A stretch of 64,000 nt of DNA from assembly GCF_017161445.1 (NCBI RefSeq), contig NZ_CP071060.1, forward strand, positions 124,001-188,000. Reading direction: 5' to 3'. Source of the stretch: Niveibacterium microcysteis (GTDB taxonomy: Bacteria; Pseudomonadota; Gammaproteobacteria; Burkholderiales; Rhodocyclaceae). The notes below the pieces were generated by a model that was not told where the DNA came from, made no database searches, and saw nothing but the letters and a program-made list of their open reading frames with translations. Position numbers and translations under genes: made by a program. Of the stretch, positions 9,746-18,310 are shown one piece after another (position 1 is the stretch's first letter; the number at the start of each line of letters is the position of its first letter).

Positions 9746-9773
9746 TTGCAGCTTCACGCGGGGGGTCTAGTCT
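9746..9773 (+). promoter_or_regulatory. Sigma70-type promoter for the 9801 gene, overlapping a hairpin
   Basis: TTGCAG (-35) at 9746-9751, a 16-bp spacer and TAGTCT (-10) at 9768-9773. The same stretch forms an imperfect hairpin: GCGGGGGGTCT at 9758-9768 pairs with AGACCACCCCGC ending near 9789, just before the AGGAG ribosome site of the ATG at 9801. Most of the hairpin would lie upstream of the start of transcription, so it is more likely a DNA-level site than an RNA switch. Confidence 0.5.
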
Positions 9774-9800
9774 GAAAGACCACCCCGCAGGAGCTGCACC

Positions 9801-10916
9801 ATGCCCGCCTTCTTCAGTGCCCCGTCCGGGCCGACACGTGCCGGCCTGATCCGCATCGACCCGATGAGCGTGAGCGATCGCGCCCTGGTCGAAGACCCCA
9901 AGATCTGGACACCGCGCGCCTTCGGCCGCGACGCAAACGGCCACCATGCGCTGCACGGGGTCGAGTTCCGCATGCGCGAGGGACGCATGGAGCTGACCGA
10001 TACGAGCCAGGGGGAAACCAGCTTCTTCGTGCTGCCCTTCATCAGCGAGGGCAACACCGATCGCGTTGCCGGCCCGGAGGAGGCAGACCCCGCGCTGGAC
10101 GGCAACGACGACAATCCGGATGCGCTGTTCGGCATCTCGGTGGTCGGTTTCCACTTCGCGCGTAACGACAAGCGCTTCGGCCCGAAGGACAGGCTGACCT
10201 TCCAGTTCTCGATCGCGCAGGATCGCGGCGAGAACAACCCCGGCCTGGAAAACCTCAACTGGGTGCTCAACGCCGGGCTCAAGCTCTACAAGCAGGCCAG
10301 CGGCAAGGAACCGGTCGCGGCCGAGCCGACCGAGCTGGGTCTGTCGTTCCGCCGCGCGTTCCAGAACCGCGTGATGGAAGTGCCGGGCGGCGCGCTCAAG
10401 CTGCAGTTCAAGGTGCTGCGGCACGAAGAACCGCCGCTGTGGCGGGAGGCACTCAACTTCATCACCGGCGATACCGGCAAGGAGCTGATCGGCCTGCTCG
10501 GCTTGCCGGCGCTGACCACGCCCTGCCTGAACTTCCTCAACCAGAGTCTCGACCGCCTGCTCGGCGACCAAACCAGCGAAGCGGTGTTCGCCGGTGATCC
10601 GATCAGCTATGTGCTGACGAAGCGCGCGCGTGAGGAAGTGAGCGGCGGGCTCTCCAGCGCCAAGGTGCTGTCGCTGCGCCCGGGCTTCAGCCTGCTCGTG
10701 CGTGGCGCCGATTACGAACGGGTGTTGAAGGCGGAGCCGACGGTGGATACCGGCCGCGGGCGCCTGATTCCGAAGGGCGTTTCGGTGCTGGAAGCGAGCC
10801 GGCCGGACTACGAGGATCCATTCGCCAGCGTCACCTACGCGCTGCTGCGCATTGGTGTGGCCCAGACCAATCTGCAGAGCGATCTCGCCTACACCACCAA
10901 GGTCAAGGCGGGCTGA
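9801..10916 (+). CDS. Conserved-looking protein of unknown function
   Basis: The product is 371 residues with an AGGAG ribosome site and a recognisable promoter. I recognise no family. There is no signal peptide and no membrane segment. The protein is acidic to neutral with predicted beta-rich segments (VVGFHFARNDKRFGPKDRLT, LKLQFKVLRHEEPPLW). A mid-protein helical part (ELIGLLGLPALTTPCLNF) and an orderly C-terminus (YALLRIGVAQTNLQSD) follow. Codon use matches the neighbours, so it is a native gene rather than a recent import. It stands alone between the small frame at 9466 and slyX. No function is proposed. Confidence 0.75.
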   Translation: MPAFFSAPSGPTRAGLIRIDPMSVSDRALVEDPKIWTPRAFGRDANGHHALHGVEFRMREGRMELTDTSQGETSFFVLPFISEGNTDRVAGPEEADPALDGNDDNPDALFGISVVGFHFARNDKRFGPKDRLTFQFSIAQDRGENNPGLENLNWVLNAGLKLYKQASGKEPVAAEPTELGLSFRRAFQNRVMEVPGGALKLQFKVLRHEEPPLWREALNFITGDTGKELIGLLGLPALTTPCLNFLNQSLDRLLGDQTSEAVFAGDPISYVLTKRAREEVSGGLSSAKVLSLRPGFSLLVRGADYERVLKAEPTVDTGRGRLIPKGVSVLEASRPDYEDPFASVTYALLRIGVAQTNLQSDLAYTTKVKAG

Positions 10917-11063
10917 ACCAGCATTGCCTGAGTGCAGCGGCGTGCCGGCTCGCGCGGCACGCCGGCAGTGCGGATCGCGACATCCGGGTTCCGGTGCCGG
11001 CGCGCTGCCATAACGACTTCTCCGGTCCTGCCCTAGAATGGCGCCGCCACTCAAGGATTGCCC

Positions 11064-11279
11064 ATGGAAGAGCGCATCACCCGCCTCGAAGTCAAACTCA
11101 GCTTCGCCGAAGACCTGCTCGACGAGCTCAATCACACCGTCTATCGCCAGCAGCAGCAGATCGAGGCCTTGCAGAAGCACGTCCGCGCGCTGACCGAGCA
11201 GGTGCGTGCCGGCGCTGGCGGGGGTGGCGGAAGTGGCGAGCCGCGCGATCTGCGCGAAGAGATTCCACCGCACTACTGA
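11064..11279 (+). CDS. slyX: SlyX family protein
   Basis: This 71-residue protein starts at an ATG with AAGGA 6 nt upstream. It is almost entirely a coiled coil: RITRLEVKLSFAEDLLDEL, then HTVYRQQQQIEALQKHV. It ends in a Gly-rich linker and the family's typical tail, REEIPPHY. SlyX proteins are small cytosolic proteins of unknown role, often near slyD in enterobacteria; no slyD is seen here. A TAGAAT at 11034-11039 is a likely -10 element. An in-frame TTG at 11058 is too close to the ribosome site to be the start. Confidence 0.9.
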   Translation: MEERITRLEVKLSFAEDLLDELNHTVYRQQQQIEALQKHVRALTEQVRAGAGGGGGSGEPRDLREEIPPHY

Positions 11280-11454
11280 GCGCTCGCCGCACTACGTAGG
11301 CCACGCTCCGACACCCGCGCAAGGTGTCATCCGCCGCGCGCCGAAGGCCGGTCGGAAGGGCCGGACGAACGGCGTCGAAAATGCCAAAGGCGTATGCCAG
11401 CATCGTGATTCGCGAGGCCTCGGCTGGTGTGGCCCCGCAGGCAGGGGGCTCACG

Positions 11455-12612
11455 ATGGCACGCATTTTCTTCAGTGCCCATGATCCGGCGGGGCACACCG
11501 TGATGGATTCGGTCGACGCCGGCAACGCAGAGCAGGCGATTGCCTCGTTGGCGGCACGCGGGCTGGCCAACATTCGCCTGCGCGACGTGGCGGAGCTCAT
11601 CGCGCCGCGTGACGAACGCGGTGGCTACCCGCCGGCGGCGCCCCAGGCGCTGTTGCCGCTACGTCAGCAGCCAGAGCCCAGCCTTCGCACTTTCTGTGCC
11701 GAACTTCTGCGCCGTCAGTGCTACTGGGTCGCGCTGGTCGCGTTCCTGCTCGCGTCCGGTCTCGTTCTGGCGCAAGCAATCGTCGTGTTGCTGGCACTGG
11801 GTGTGCTGGCTTTCGCCCTGCTGCCGGCGCTGTTGCAGTATCGCTACGCGATCTGCCACGACCGCCTGCTTCGGGCGATGGCATTCGGCCGCTGGACTGA
11901 TGCCGCCGCCCTCGCCGGCCAACTGGCCAGCCAGGTGCGCAAGCCGATGCCGGCCTTCGATCTTGCCGCCCGTGCGGCGTGCATTTGCGCGGCGCAGGGG
12001 GAACTCGAAAAGGCGCGCACGGCGCTCGAACCTTGGCGCGAGCGTCTGCATGCGAAGTCGCCAACGCTGGTCGATCAACGCCTTGCGATGGTGAACTACG
12101 CGGCCAGTGACTACGCCGGCTTCGTCGCCGCAAGCCGCGCGGCGCACCTGGCGGCGCCGGCGGATCTGGCGCTCCGTGTCGATCTGGCGCTGGCCGAAGC
12201 GCGGGTCGGTGATTTGCTGGCGGCGCTGGAGCTGCTTGCCGGCGTCGATCCGCGCAAGCTTCCGGCGTCGCGCCGCCCCTTCCACGATTGGGCGCGCGGC
12301 ATGATCGCGCTACGCCATGGCCGCAGCGAGGCCGTCACCGCCCTGGCCGGCGCCACACGCAGCCTGCAGGCCCATGCGGCCAACCCCGCGACATGGCTAT
12401 CGCTTGCGCAATGCAGCGGCGCCTATGCGCTGGCCCTGGCGCAACAAGGGCGCCGCGACGAGGCTGAGGCGGTTTTGCGACCCGTGTGGCCGGTGTTGCG
12501 GGTGCACGGTGACCGTTTGCTGCTGACCTTGCTCAGACGCGAGCTGCCGGCATTTGCGCCGCAAGCCGACAAAGTAAGGCGCGACGATCGCGTCGCCCGT
12601 CGCGGCGGGTGA
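11455..12612 (+). CDS. Membrane protein with TPR-like helical repeats, unknown function
   Basis: The product is about 385 residues from an ATG at 11455, which has a GGGGG stretch 6 nt upstream; the frame extends further 5' but without a better start. Residues 1-80 form a small N-terminal domain (MARIFFSAHDPAGHTVMDSV, then LANIRLRDVAEL). Two adjacent membrane helices follow at about 88-130 (YWVALVAFLLASGLVLA, VLLALGVLAFALLPALL). The remainder is Ala- and Leu-rich helical repeats of TPR type (GELEKARTALEPW, LALAEARVGDLLAALELLAG, DEAEAVLRPVW). The layout resembles a HemY-like or tetratricopeptide scaffold, but I do not recognise a specific family. It converges with the PilZ-like gene. Confidence 0.7.
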   Translation: MARIFFSAHDPAGHTVMDSVDAGNAEQAIASLAARGLANIRLRDVAELIAPRDERGGYPPAAPQALLPLRQQPEPSLRTFCAELLRRQCYWVALVAFLLASGLVLAQAIVVLLALGVLAFALLPALLQYRYAICHDRLLRAMAFGRWTDAAALAGQLASQVRKPMPAFDLAARAACICAAQGELEKARTALEPWRERLHAKSPTLVDQRLAMVNYAASDYAGFVAASRAAHLAAPADLALRVDLALAEARVGDLLAALELLAGVDPRKLPASRRPFHDWARGMIALRHGRSEAVTALAGATRSLQAHAANPATWLSLAQCSGAYALALAQQGRRDEAEAVLRPVWPVLRVHGDRLLLTLLRRELPAFAPQADKVRRDDRVARRGG

Positions 12613-12631
12613 CCTTCTAAGCGGGCGGGCG

Positions 12632-13042
12632 TCAGATCAGCGAGGGCCCGGCCACGATCGCCTTGGCTTCCTGCTCCGAGATGCGCACCGATGCACTGGT
12701 GATGACATGCACCGTCAGCCAGTCGTGCAGATCGAAGGCGCCATCGCCATCGAAGCTCAGGAAACGGCAGCCCACCTGCCCGCCCGCAGCGGCATTGACG
12801 TAATTGACGATGCGCGCGCGGCCGCGGACGCGGTCCGGAATGCCTTCGAGCCGCAGTGCGAACGGAAATTCAAGCCCAAGCTCGGGCGAAATCGCCGAGG
12901 CGTAGCTGAAGCCCTCAAGCGATAGGTCGTTGAGCGGCAGGCGGTGGCCATCGAGTTCAACCCAGAAGATCGTCTTGCCGTCGCGCTGGGCGGCAAAGCG
13001 TTGGCGTGTGCGGCGTTCGTTGCTGGCAGAGGTGTCGCTCAT
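12632..13042 (-). CDS. PilZ-like domain protein
   Basis: The product is 136 residues from an ATG at 13042; the open frame continues 24 codons upstream without a better start. RRTRQRF near the N-terminus followed by LPLNDLSLEGFSY resembles the RxxxR and [D/N]xSxxG signature of PilZ c-di-GMP receptors. The body (RGRARIVNYV, GGQVGCRFLSFDGD) fits the PilZ beta barrel. If so, it would bind c-di-GMP and act as a small adaptor. The motif is degenerate at its second Arg/Asp positions, so binding is uncertain. It is divergent from the small gene at 13205. Confidence 0.65.
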   Translation of the reverse strand: MSDTSASNERRTRQRFAAQRDGKTIFWVELDGHRLPLNDLSLEGFSYASAISPELGLEFPFALRLEGIPDRVRGRARIVNYVNAAAGGQVGCRFLSFDGDGAFDLHDWLTVHVITSASVRISEQEAKAIVAGPSLI

Positions 13043-13204
13043 GGGCGTCAGTTTTTTGTCAGGAAGGCGAAGTCTCGGCCGCAGAGCCGGTTTCGCGCAA
13101 GTGGCGGCGCTCAAAGCGGCTGAAAAGCGCTGTCAACCTTTCCGTAATGCCCCCCGTTAGAGGCGTCATGGTGGACGACCACCGCAGAATAACGGAGCAG
13201 AAAT

Positions 13205-13486
13205 ATGGGAAGGCTTTGCGAAGAGTCCTACGCTGAATTCCTCGACTCGCTGAAGGCGGCGGGTGTGGAAATCGCCAATGAGTGCGAACTGCGAGAGCGT
13301 TTGGCGGAAACCGCCCGCTGGCGGTTTGCGTTCATGACGATGGCGCAGAACGGCAAGGCAATCGGTATCCGCTTCATCGACCACGGCGCACGCCATAACA
13401 AGGCCCGCATCCGCCGTGCGTTTGCCCGCTACGAATTCCCGGACAACGCCGACAGCGTGTTTGCCGCGAATCTGGCAGCGGACTGA
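13205..13486 (+). CDS. Small hypothetical protein
   Basis: The product is 93 residues from an ATG with GGAG 7 nt upstream. A strong terminator follows directly, which makes this a well-bounded single gene. There is no signal or membrane segment. The central part is basic (DHGARHNKARIRRAFARYEF) and ends in a short acidic/neutral tail. I recognise no family. The clean ribosome site and terminator argue that it is real. Confidence 0.65.
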   Translation: MGRLCEESYAEFLDSLKAAGVEIANECELRERLAETARWRFAFMTMAQNGKAIGIRFIDHGARHNKARIRRAFARYEFPDNADSVFAANLAAD

Positions 13487-13516
13487 TAGCGACACCGCAA
13501 TTCAGCCTCGTATCAA

Positions 13517-13551
13517 GCAAAACGCCCCGCAATGCGGGGCGTTTTGCTTTT
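13517..13551. terminator. Strong bidirectional intrinsic terminator
   Basis: GCAAAACGCCCCGC at 13517-13530 and GCGGGGCGTTTTGC at 13534-13547 form a perfect 14-bp stem with an AAT loop, followed by TTTT. The A-rich start of the stem gives a T-run on the other strand too. It can therefore serve both the gene at 13205 (+) and the convergent NYN gene (-). Confidence 0.9.
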
Positions 13552-13563
13552 GTGGCCCGACAA

Positions 13564-14292
13564 TCAGCTGATCTTGCGTTTCTTGTCGCGCACGAAGGGG
13601 TGCCCGTCGCGGCGGGTTACTTCAAACAGGTCGATTGCATCGAACAGATCCACCAGTTTCTTGAAGCCGTAGTTGCGTGAATCGAACGAAGCCTGGTTGC
13701 CGATCAGTGCGCCGGCCTTGGCGAGCGGTGCCCAGCCTTGATCATCTTCCGCCGCGTGGACCGCGTTGCGCAGCAGGTTCATCAGTCGCGCGTCGCCCTT
13801 CAGCGCCTTGGCGTCGCGCGGTGCGATCGAGGTGACTTCCTCCGGCGTCTCCCCGCTTGTTTCCTGCTCCAGGTAGAGGAAGGTGGAGCAGGCGTTCACC
13901 AGGGCCACAGGTGTCTTGCGCTCGCCGAAACCGATCACCCGCTTGCCTGCGGCCTGGAGGCGGGTCGCCAGCGGGGTGAAGTCGCAGTCCGACGAGGCGA
14001 TCGCGAAGACGTCGATCTCGCGCGAATACAGCGTGTCCATCACGTCGATCGCGAGCGCGAGGTCGGTCGCGTTCTTGCCCTTGGTGTAGTCGATCTGGTG
14101 CATTGGCTGGATCGCATGCAGGTTCAGCACCGCTTCCCAGCTGTTGAGGCGATCGCTCTTCCAGTTGCCGTAGGCGCGGCGGATGCAGACCGTGCCGTGG
14201 CGCGCCAGCTCGGCGAGAATCACGTCGATATACAGCGCGGGGGCATTGTCGGCGTCGATGAACAGGGCGACGCGGCGTTCGTCCAGCGGCAT
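13564..14292 (-). CDS. NYN-domain (PIN-like) protein with C-terminal OST-HTH/LOTUS domain
   Basis: The product is 242 residues. Residues 1-150 form an NYN/LabA-type PIN-like nuclease domain with its acidic residues in place: FIDADN (Asp13, Asp15), TKGKNATDLALAIDVMD, and ASSDCDFTPLA. Residues about 165-240 (LMNLLRNAVHAAEDDQGWAP, NYGFKKLVDLFDAIDLFEV) fit the OST-HTH/LOTUS fold, which binds RNA. The family combination suggests an RNA-directed ribonuclease or RNA-binding protein. The substrate is unknown. It appears as a single-gene unit. Confidence 0.88.
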   Translation of the reverse strand: MPLDERRVALFIDADNAPALYIDVILAELARHGTVCIRRAYGNWKSDRLNSWEAVLNLHAIQPMHQIDYTKGKNATDLALAIDVMDTLYSREIDVFAIASSDCDFTPLATRLQAAGKRVIGFGERKTPVALVNACSTFLYLEQETSGETPEEVTSIAPRDAKALKGDARLMNLLRNAVHAAEDDQGWAPLAKAGALIGNQASFDSRNYGFKKLVDLFDAIDLFEVTRRDGHPFVRDKKRKIS

Positions 14293-14407
14293 GGCGAGCC
14301 TCTTGCGAGTAGGGCGAGGGCAGACAGTCTCGCACGGCTGACCTATCCTTGTGTTCTCGCGTCAGGGGCGGGTATTCCGCGGCCGACGCTGAAAGCCGGA
14401 GGGGCCG

Positions 14408-16087
14408 ATGTCATCGAGCGAACCGGGATCCGCTGCGGACCAGATCGTCCGCCATTTCCGCCATGTCTTGCTGTGGCCGCTGCAGCTGGAGGGCGCGCAC
14501 GGCGAGGAAGTGCGCCGCAAGCCCTGGCGCACGCTGGATGATCCACGCTGGCAGCACCCCTGGCGCCGCGTTGCGGACGAGTTCACCGAAGATCCGCAGC
14601 ACTTCCACGAACGCCACTACAAGGAGTTCGTCTCCTTCCTGCCGTACGTGCAGCGCTTTTTGTACGGGGATCCGCGCTGTGCCGACGACCTGCCGGACGG
14701 CCCGTTGCCGGCCGGGCCGATGCGCGTGTTTCGCCGCGACGATGTTCAGGCTTTGCGGATCACGGTCGCGCCGGGCGATACGCCGGTTCGACTGGCCGTC
14801 GCGCATGTCGACCTGTACTTCTTCTTTGAGCTGGATCTGATCCTGCTGAACGTGGAGCTCCACGCCGAATCGCTGCCGCTGAGCACCGCGCAGGAACTGC
14901 TTTACCGTTTCGGCCGCGCCTATCCATCGGGCTGGGACGACGCCGGGCAGGGGCTGCACAACGTACATCGCGCCGAGTGGCTTGGGGCGGACGATGTGGT
15001 GCTGAGCAGTTCCGACAGCGATGCCCGGTCGCGCTACCTCGCTTTCGTGTGCCGCAACCGGGCTCCGTGTGTCGGCGTGCACTGGGCGTGGCTGCTGCAG
15101 CCGCTGGTGTCGGACCATGTGCGCGAGGATGGGCCGCTGCGCTACCGCCAGATCGAATACCACCGCATGCCGTTCATGGCCTACCTCGCGCTGGAGAAGC
15201 CTCGCGCGCTGTCGCGCGAGGATTTCATCCGGCTGGGCCTGGTCGCCCATCTGCGCCCGGGCGATCCGCTGCCGCTGAATGACCCCTCGGTCTGTGAATT
15301 CGAGCAGCGCCACTGCGACGACCGCTATTGGTCCAACTCAGCGGCGGGGCCGAATACCCGATTCCTCTGCTCGGGCCAGTCGCTGATCGTCGTTGGCGAG
15401 GCGGATTGCGAGTTCTACCGCGATGCCGAGCGCGGGCTGCTGGCCCAGTTCCGCCACCAGTACTTTCTGCTATTCCTGATCGCGCACTTCCATCGTGCGG
15501 CCTTGTTGGTGTTCTCGGACCGCCTGGCCGCCGCGATTGGCGGGCTTGATATTCGTCGCGTCGAATCGGTGCGCCGATTCAAGCGCCGCATCCGTGCGAA
15601 TTACGCCTTGTTCCTCGGTTTCACGCATCGCTACTGGTTCCCGGAGATTTCCGAGCGCGGCCAGGTGCAATCGCTGTTTCGCCGTGCGTCGACACAACTG
15701 GGCAACGATGCCCTGTTCGTGCAGGTGAAGGAGCAGGTCGCCGAGATGAACGACTACCTTGATAGCGACAGCGCGCGGCGCCAGTCGAACACCGTGGTCC
15801 GGCTGACTGTGGTGACGATCTTCGGGCTGATCGGCACGATCTCGACCGGCTTCCTTGGCATGAACCTGATCGCCGAAGCGGAAGCGCCGCTGATCGACCG
15901 GGTCAATGTGTTCTTCTTCGTGCTGATCCTGTCTACCGTACTGACCCTGATTGCCGTCGCCAAGTCGAAACGCCTGTCGGATTTCCTCGAAGAGCTGTCG
16001 GACGAGAACTTGAGTCTGCGGCAGAAGGGCCGAGCCTTTCTTCGCGCGATGCGGCCCGGCGGCGATCGCGGCGCAGGTGCGGGCTGA
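14408..16087 (+). CDS. CorA-like divalent cation transporter family protein with large N-terminal domain
   Basis: The product is 559 residues with a GGAGGGG ribosome site. The C-terminus carries two membrane helices at about 463-483 (TIFGLIGTISTGFLGMNL) and 499-519 (VNVFFFVLILSTVLTLIAVAK), separated by a short loop. The GMN tripeptide that marks the CorA family ends the first helix. The about 440-residue N-terminal cytoplasmic part is much longer than in typical CorA (about 316 residues in all) and contains DVQALRITVAPGDTPVRLAV and a helical stretch before the membrane (QVKEQVAEMNDYLDSDSARR). It could transport Mg2+ or another divalent ion, but substrate and gating are not readable from this sequence. 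Confidence 0.75.
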   Translation: MSSSEPGSAADQIVRHFRHVLLWPLQLEGAHGEEVRRKPWRTLDDPRWQHPWRRVADEFTEDPQHFHERHYKEFVSFLPYVQRFLYGDPRCADDLPDGPLPAGPMRVFRRDDVQALRITVAPGDTPVRLAVAHVDLYFFFELDLILLNVELHAESLPLSTAQELLYRFGRAYPSGWDDAGQGLHNVHRAEWLGADDVVLSSSDSDARSRYLAFVCRNRAPCVGVHWAWLLQPLVSDHVREDGPLRYRQIEYHRMPFMAYLALEKPRALSREDFIRLGLVAHLRPGDPLPLNDPSVCEFEQRHCDDRYWSNSAAGPNTRFLCSGQSLIVVGEADCEFYRDAERGLLAQFRHQYFLLFLIAHFHRAALLVFSDRLAAAIGGLDIRRVESVRRFKRRIRANYALFLGFTHRYWFPEISERGQVQSLFRRASTQLGNDALFVQVKEQVAEMNDYLDSDSARRQSNTVVRLTVVTIFGLIGTISTGFLGMNLIAEAEAPLIDRVNVFFFVLILSTVLTLIAVAKSKRLSDFLEELSDENLSLRQKGRAFLRAMRPGGDRGAGAG

Positions 16088-16180
16088 GGGACGCACATCG
16101 TGAGCGGCTGGCTCAAGCCGGATACCCGCTGCGCCGATAAACGGTTCAGACCCTGTCAGCAGGGTCGGGGGAGTTAGCTG

Positions 16181-17359
16181 ATGCGTTCGATCCGCCTTTC
16201 GCGTAGCTCGCTGCGCCTGAATGAGCCGCTGCCGTGGGATGTGTTCGACGCCGGCGGCAAGCTGCTGCTGCGCCGTGGTTACCGCATCCAGATGCCGGAC
16301 CAGCTTGATCAGTTGGTCGTGCGCGGCGCCTATGTCGCCGACGCCAGCCCGCCCGCGCCGTCAGAAAGGCCGCCGGTGCGCCCGGAGCCGGCAAGGCGGC
16401 AGGTGCTCAGTGACCCGGTGGGCAGCTGGGCGCGAACCGAGGCCCGCCTCGCCAGCTTGCTGCATGCCTTTGAACGTACGCCGGACTTTTCAGACCGCCT
16501 GAGCGAGCTCGCACCGCTGATCAGCGAGCTTTGCGAGCGCGACGCCGATCTCGCGTTGTTCCAGATGATGCGCTGGAACGGCGCCAACTATGCGGTTGCC
16601 CACGCGATCCATGCCGCCACGCTGTGCGAACTGGTCGCCCGCCGCCTGGGTTGGCCACCGCACCAGCGCGAACAGCTGCTGCGTGCCGCGTTGAGCATGA
16701 ACATCGGCATGCGGCAGCTGCAAACCAGCCTGGTCACCCAAACCGCGCCACCCAGCGCACCGCAGCGCGAGATCATCCACCAGCATCCGGTGCGCGGCCT
16801 GTACCTGCTGGAGTCTGCCGGAGTGACCGACAACGACTGGCTGCGCGCCGTCGCGTTGCATCACGAAGCGCCGGATGCCCTGCCGACGCGGGTGCGCCAT
16901 GGGTCGGCGGCGCAACTGGCGGAAGTAATCCGCCTCGCCGACATCTTCGGCGCAAAGGTCAGCCCGCGGGCGAGCCGTCCAGCCCTGTCGGCGGACCAGG
17001 CCTTGCGCGAAACCTTCATCAGCCACGGCGGGGCAGACAATCCGCTGGTCAATGCGCTGGTCCGCGAGCTGGGCATCTATCCACCCGGCTCTGGTGTGCG
17101 GCTCGCGAGCGGCGAGCTGGGGCTGGTCATGCGCCGCGGCGTGCGGGCCGATCAGCCGCTGGTGTATGCGCTGATCAATCGCAAAGGCCAGTTCTACATG
17201 GAGCCGGTGATCCGCGACAGCGCGCGATCGCAGTTTGCGGTGGTCGCGACGGTGCCGGTGGAGCGTTTCCGCCAGCTCAACCTGAACCCGGCGCTGATCT
17301 TCGGCTATGAGTCGCGCAGCCGGATGCGGCCCTTCGATACGCTGGAATTCGAGTTCTGA
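16181..17359 (+). CDS. HD-GYP-related protein with degenerate catalytic motifs
   Basis: The product is 392 residues with GGGGGAG upstream. The N-terminus (RSSLRLNEPLPWDVFDAGGK, LLLRRGYRIQ) resembles the domain found before many HD-GYP proteins. The middle part has HAIHAATLCELVARRL near 138-156 and HHEAPDALP at about 227-235. Those correspond to the HD and HHE regions of HD-GYP phosphodiesterases. The usual HDxGK box is replaced by MNIGMRQL, and the HGYPxG-like motif is absent. I infer loss of c-di-GMP hydrolysis and perhaps a binding or scaffold role. Confidence 0.75.
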   Translation: MRSIRLSRSSLRLNEPLPWDVFDAGGKLLLRRGYRIQMPDQLDQLVVRGAYVADASPPAPSERPPVRPEPARRQVLSDPVGSWARTEARLASLLHAFERTPDFSDRLSELAPLISELCERDADLALFQMMRWNGANYAVAHAIHAATLCELVARRLGWPPHQREQLLRAALSMNIGMRQLQTSLVTQTAPPSAPQREIIHQHPVRGLYLLESAGVTDNDWLRAVALHHEAPDALPTRVRHGSAAQLAEVIRLADIFGAKVSPRASRPALSADQALRETFISHGGADNPLVNALVRELGIYPPGSGVRLASGELGLVMRRGVRADQPLVYALINRKGQFYMEPVIRDSARSQFAVVATVPVERFRQLNLNPALIFGYESRSRMRPFDTLEFEF

Positions 17360-17368
17360 TTCGGCTAC

Positions 17369-18013
17369 TCAGTTGGCGTACCAAAGCACCGCGAAGAAGT
17401 GGCAGGTCGATCCGGCCAGTACGAACAGATGCCACACGAAGTGGCCAAAGCGCAGGCGCGCATCGAGCGCATAGAACACCACGCCACCGCTGTAGGCGAG
17501 CCCGCCGGCAAGAAGCAGCAATAGACCAGCCGGTGCCATGTGCGTCACCAGCGGCACCGTCGCGACGACGATCAGCCACCCCATGGCGAGATACAGGCCG
17601 TTCGACACCCACTGGTTGCCGAGTCGGTTGAACTGCATCAGCAGCAGACCCAGCGCCGCAATGCCCCACACCAGCCCGAAGAGCGTCCAGCCCATCGCCC
17701 CGCTGAGCACGCCAAGCGTGAAGGGTGTATAGGTGCCCGCGATAAGCAGGAAGATCGCCGCATGGTCGAATTTGCGGAACACCTGCTTCAGGTGCCCTTG
17801 CGGCATCCAGTGATAGATCGAGGAATTCAGGTAGGTCAGCACCATGCACACCGCAAATACCGCCGCGCCGACAATGTTCGCGGCATTGCCGCTGCGTGCG
17901 GTTACGACGATCAGGATCGGTGCAGCAACAAGTGCCGCGAGCAGGCCGATACCGTGGCTGATGGAATTGGCGAGCTCTTCGGCGCGCGACTGTGGGCGCT
18001 TTTTGACTTTCAT
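17369..18013 (-). CDS. Haemolysin III / PAQR family membrane protein
   Basis: The product is 214 residues with seven predicted membrane helices, the usual size for this family. Family hallmarks seen: EELANSISHGIGLLAALVA near the start, SSIYHWMP, FRKFDHAAIFLLIAGTYTPF, and GHFVWHLFVLAGSTCHFFAV at the end. The His and Asp residues in these motifs form the family's metal site. Bacterial members are called haemolysin III or YqfA; their physiological role is poorly known. It is divergent from the PEP-CTERM gene across a 335-bp gap. Confidence 0.92.
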   Translation of the reverse strand: MKVKKRPQSRAEELANSISHGIGLLAALVAAPILIVVTARSGNAANIVGAAVFAVCMVLTYLNSSIYHWMPQGHLKQVFRKFDHAAIFLLIAGTYTPFTLGVLSGAMGWTLFGLVWGIAALGLLLMQFNRLGNQWVSNGLYLAMGWLIVVATVPLVTHMAPAGLLLLLAGGLAYSGGVVFYALDARLRFGHFVWHLFVLAGSTCHFFAVLWYAN

Positions 18014-18029
18014 GACAATCCTTTCCGTG

Positions 18030-18119
18030 AGCTGGCTTCGCTAAGGTACCAGCATCGGACGCCGGCATTCGGGCCGCTTTGAGCAGGATCAGCCGCGGCA
18101 TCTTGCAGCTGGCTTCGCT
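18030..18119. repeat. 13-bp direct repeat in the haemolysin III upstream region
   Basis: AGCTGGCTTCGCT occurs at 18030-18042 and again at 18107-18119, 77 bp apart. Both lie upstream of the haemolysin III gene (minus strand). They may be protein-binding sites or a chance duplication. Confidence 0.6.
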
Positions 18120-18149
18120 TACGTCTAGCGACAAAACGATGCACCGGTT

Positions 18150-18166
18150 TTGGTGCGGCGCACCAA
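18150..18166. promoter_or_regulatory. Palindrome (possible activator site for the sigma54 promoter)
   Basis: TTGGTGC-GGC-GCACCAA is a perfect 7-3-7 palindrome. A third half-site, GCACC, precedes it at 18141-18145. The centre lies about 140 bp upstream of the sigma54 promoter, inside the usual range for enhancer-binding proteins. This role is inferred from position. Confidence 0.5.
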
Positions 18167-18295
18167 TTCCACTCTTGGCGGGTGGTGCCGCGAGCTGTCC
18201 GGATCCCAGTTTCGTCGGACTGGCATTTGGATAATCGCCAACGAAATCAAATGCTTGGCGCTTCTTTCCTGCTGGCGTTGCGGTCTGCCGCGAGA

Positions 18296-18310
18296 TGGCA
18301 CGGCTTATGC
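18296..18310 (+). promoter_or_regulatory. Sigma54 (RpoN) promoter for the PEP-CTERM gene
   Basis: TGGCACG-GCTT-ATGC matches the -24 element exactly (TGGCACG) and keeps the GC of the -12 element. GG at 18297-18298 and GC at 18309-18310 are separated by exactly 10 bp. Transcription would start near 18321, leaving a short leader before the ATG at 18349. Confidence 0.75.

Noticed and set aside
9522..11273. Long minus-strand open frame (583 codons) across the 9801 gene
   Set aside because: High-GC shadow of the plus-strand gene; no ribosome site, no domain, composition typical of antisense frames.
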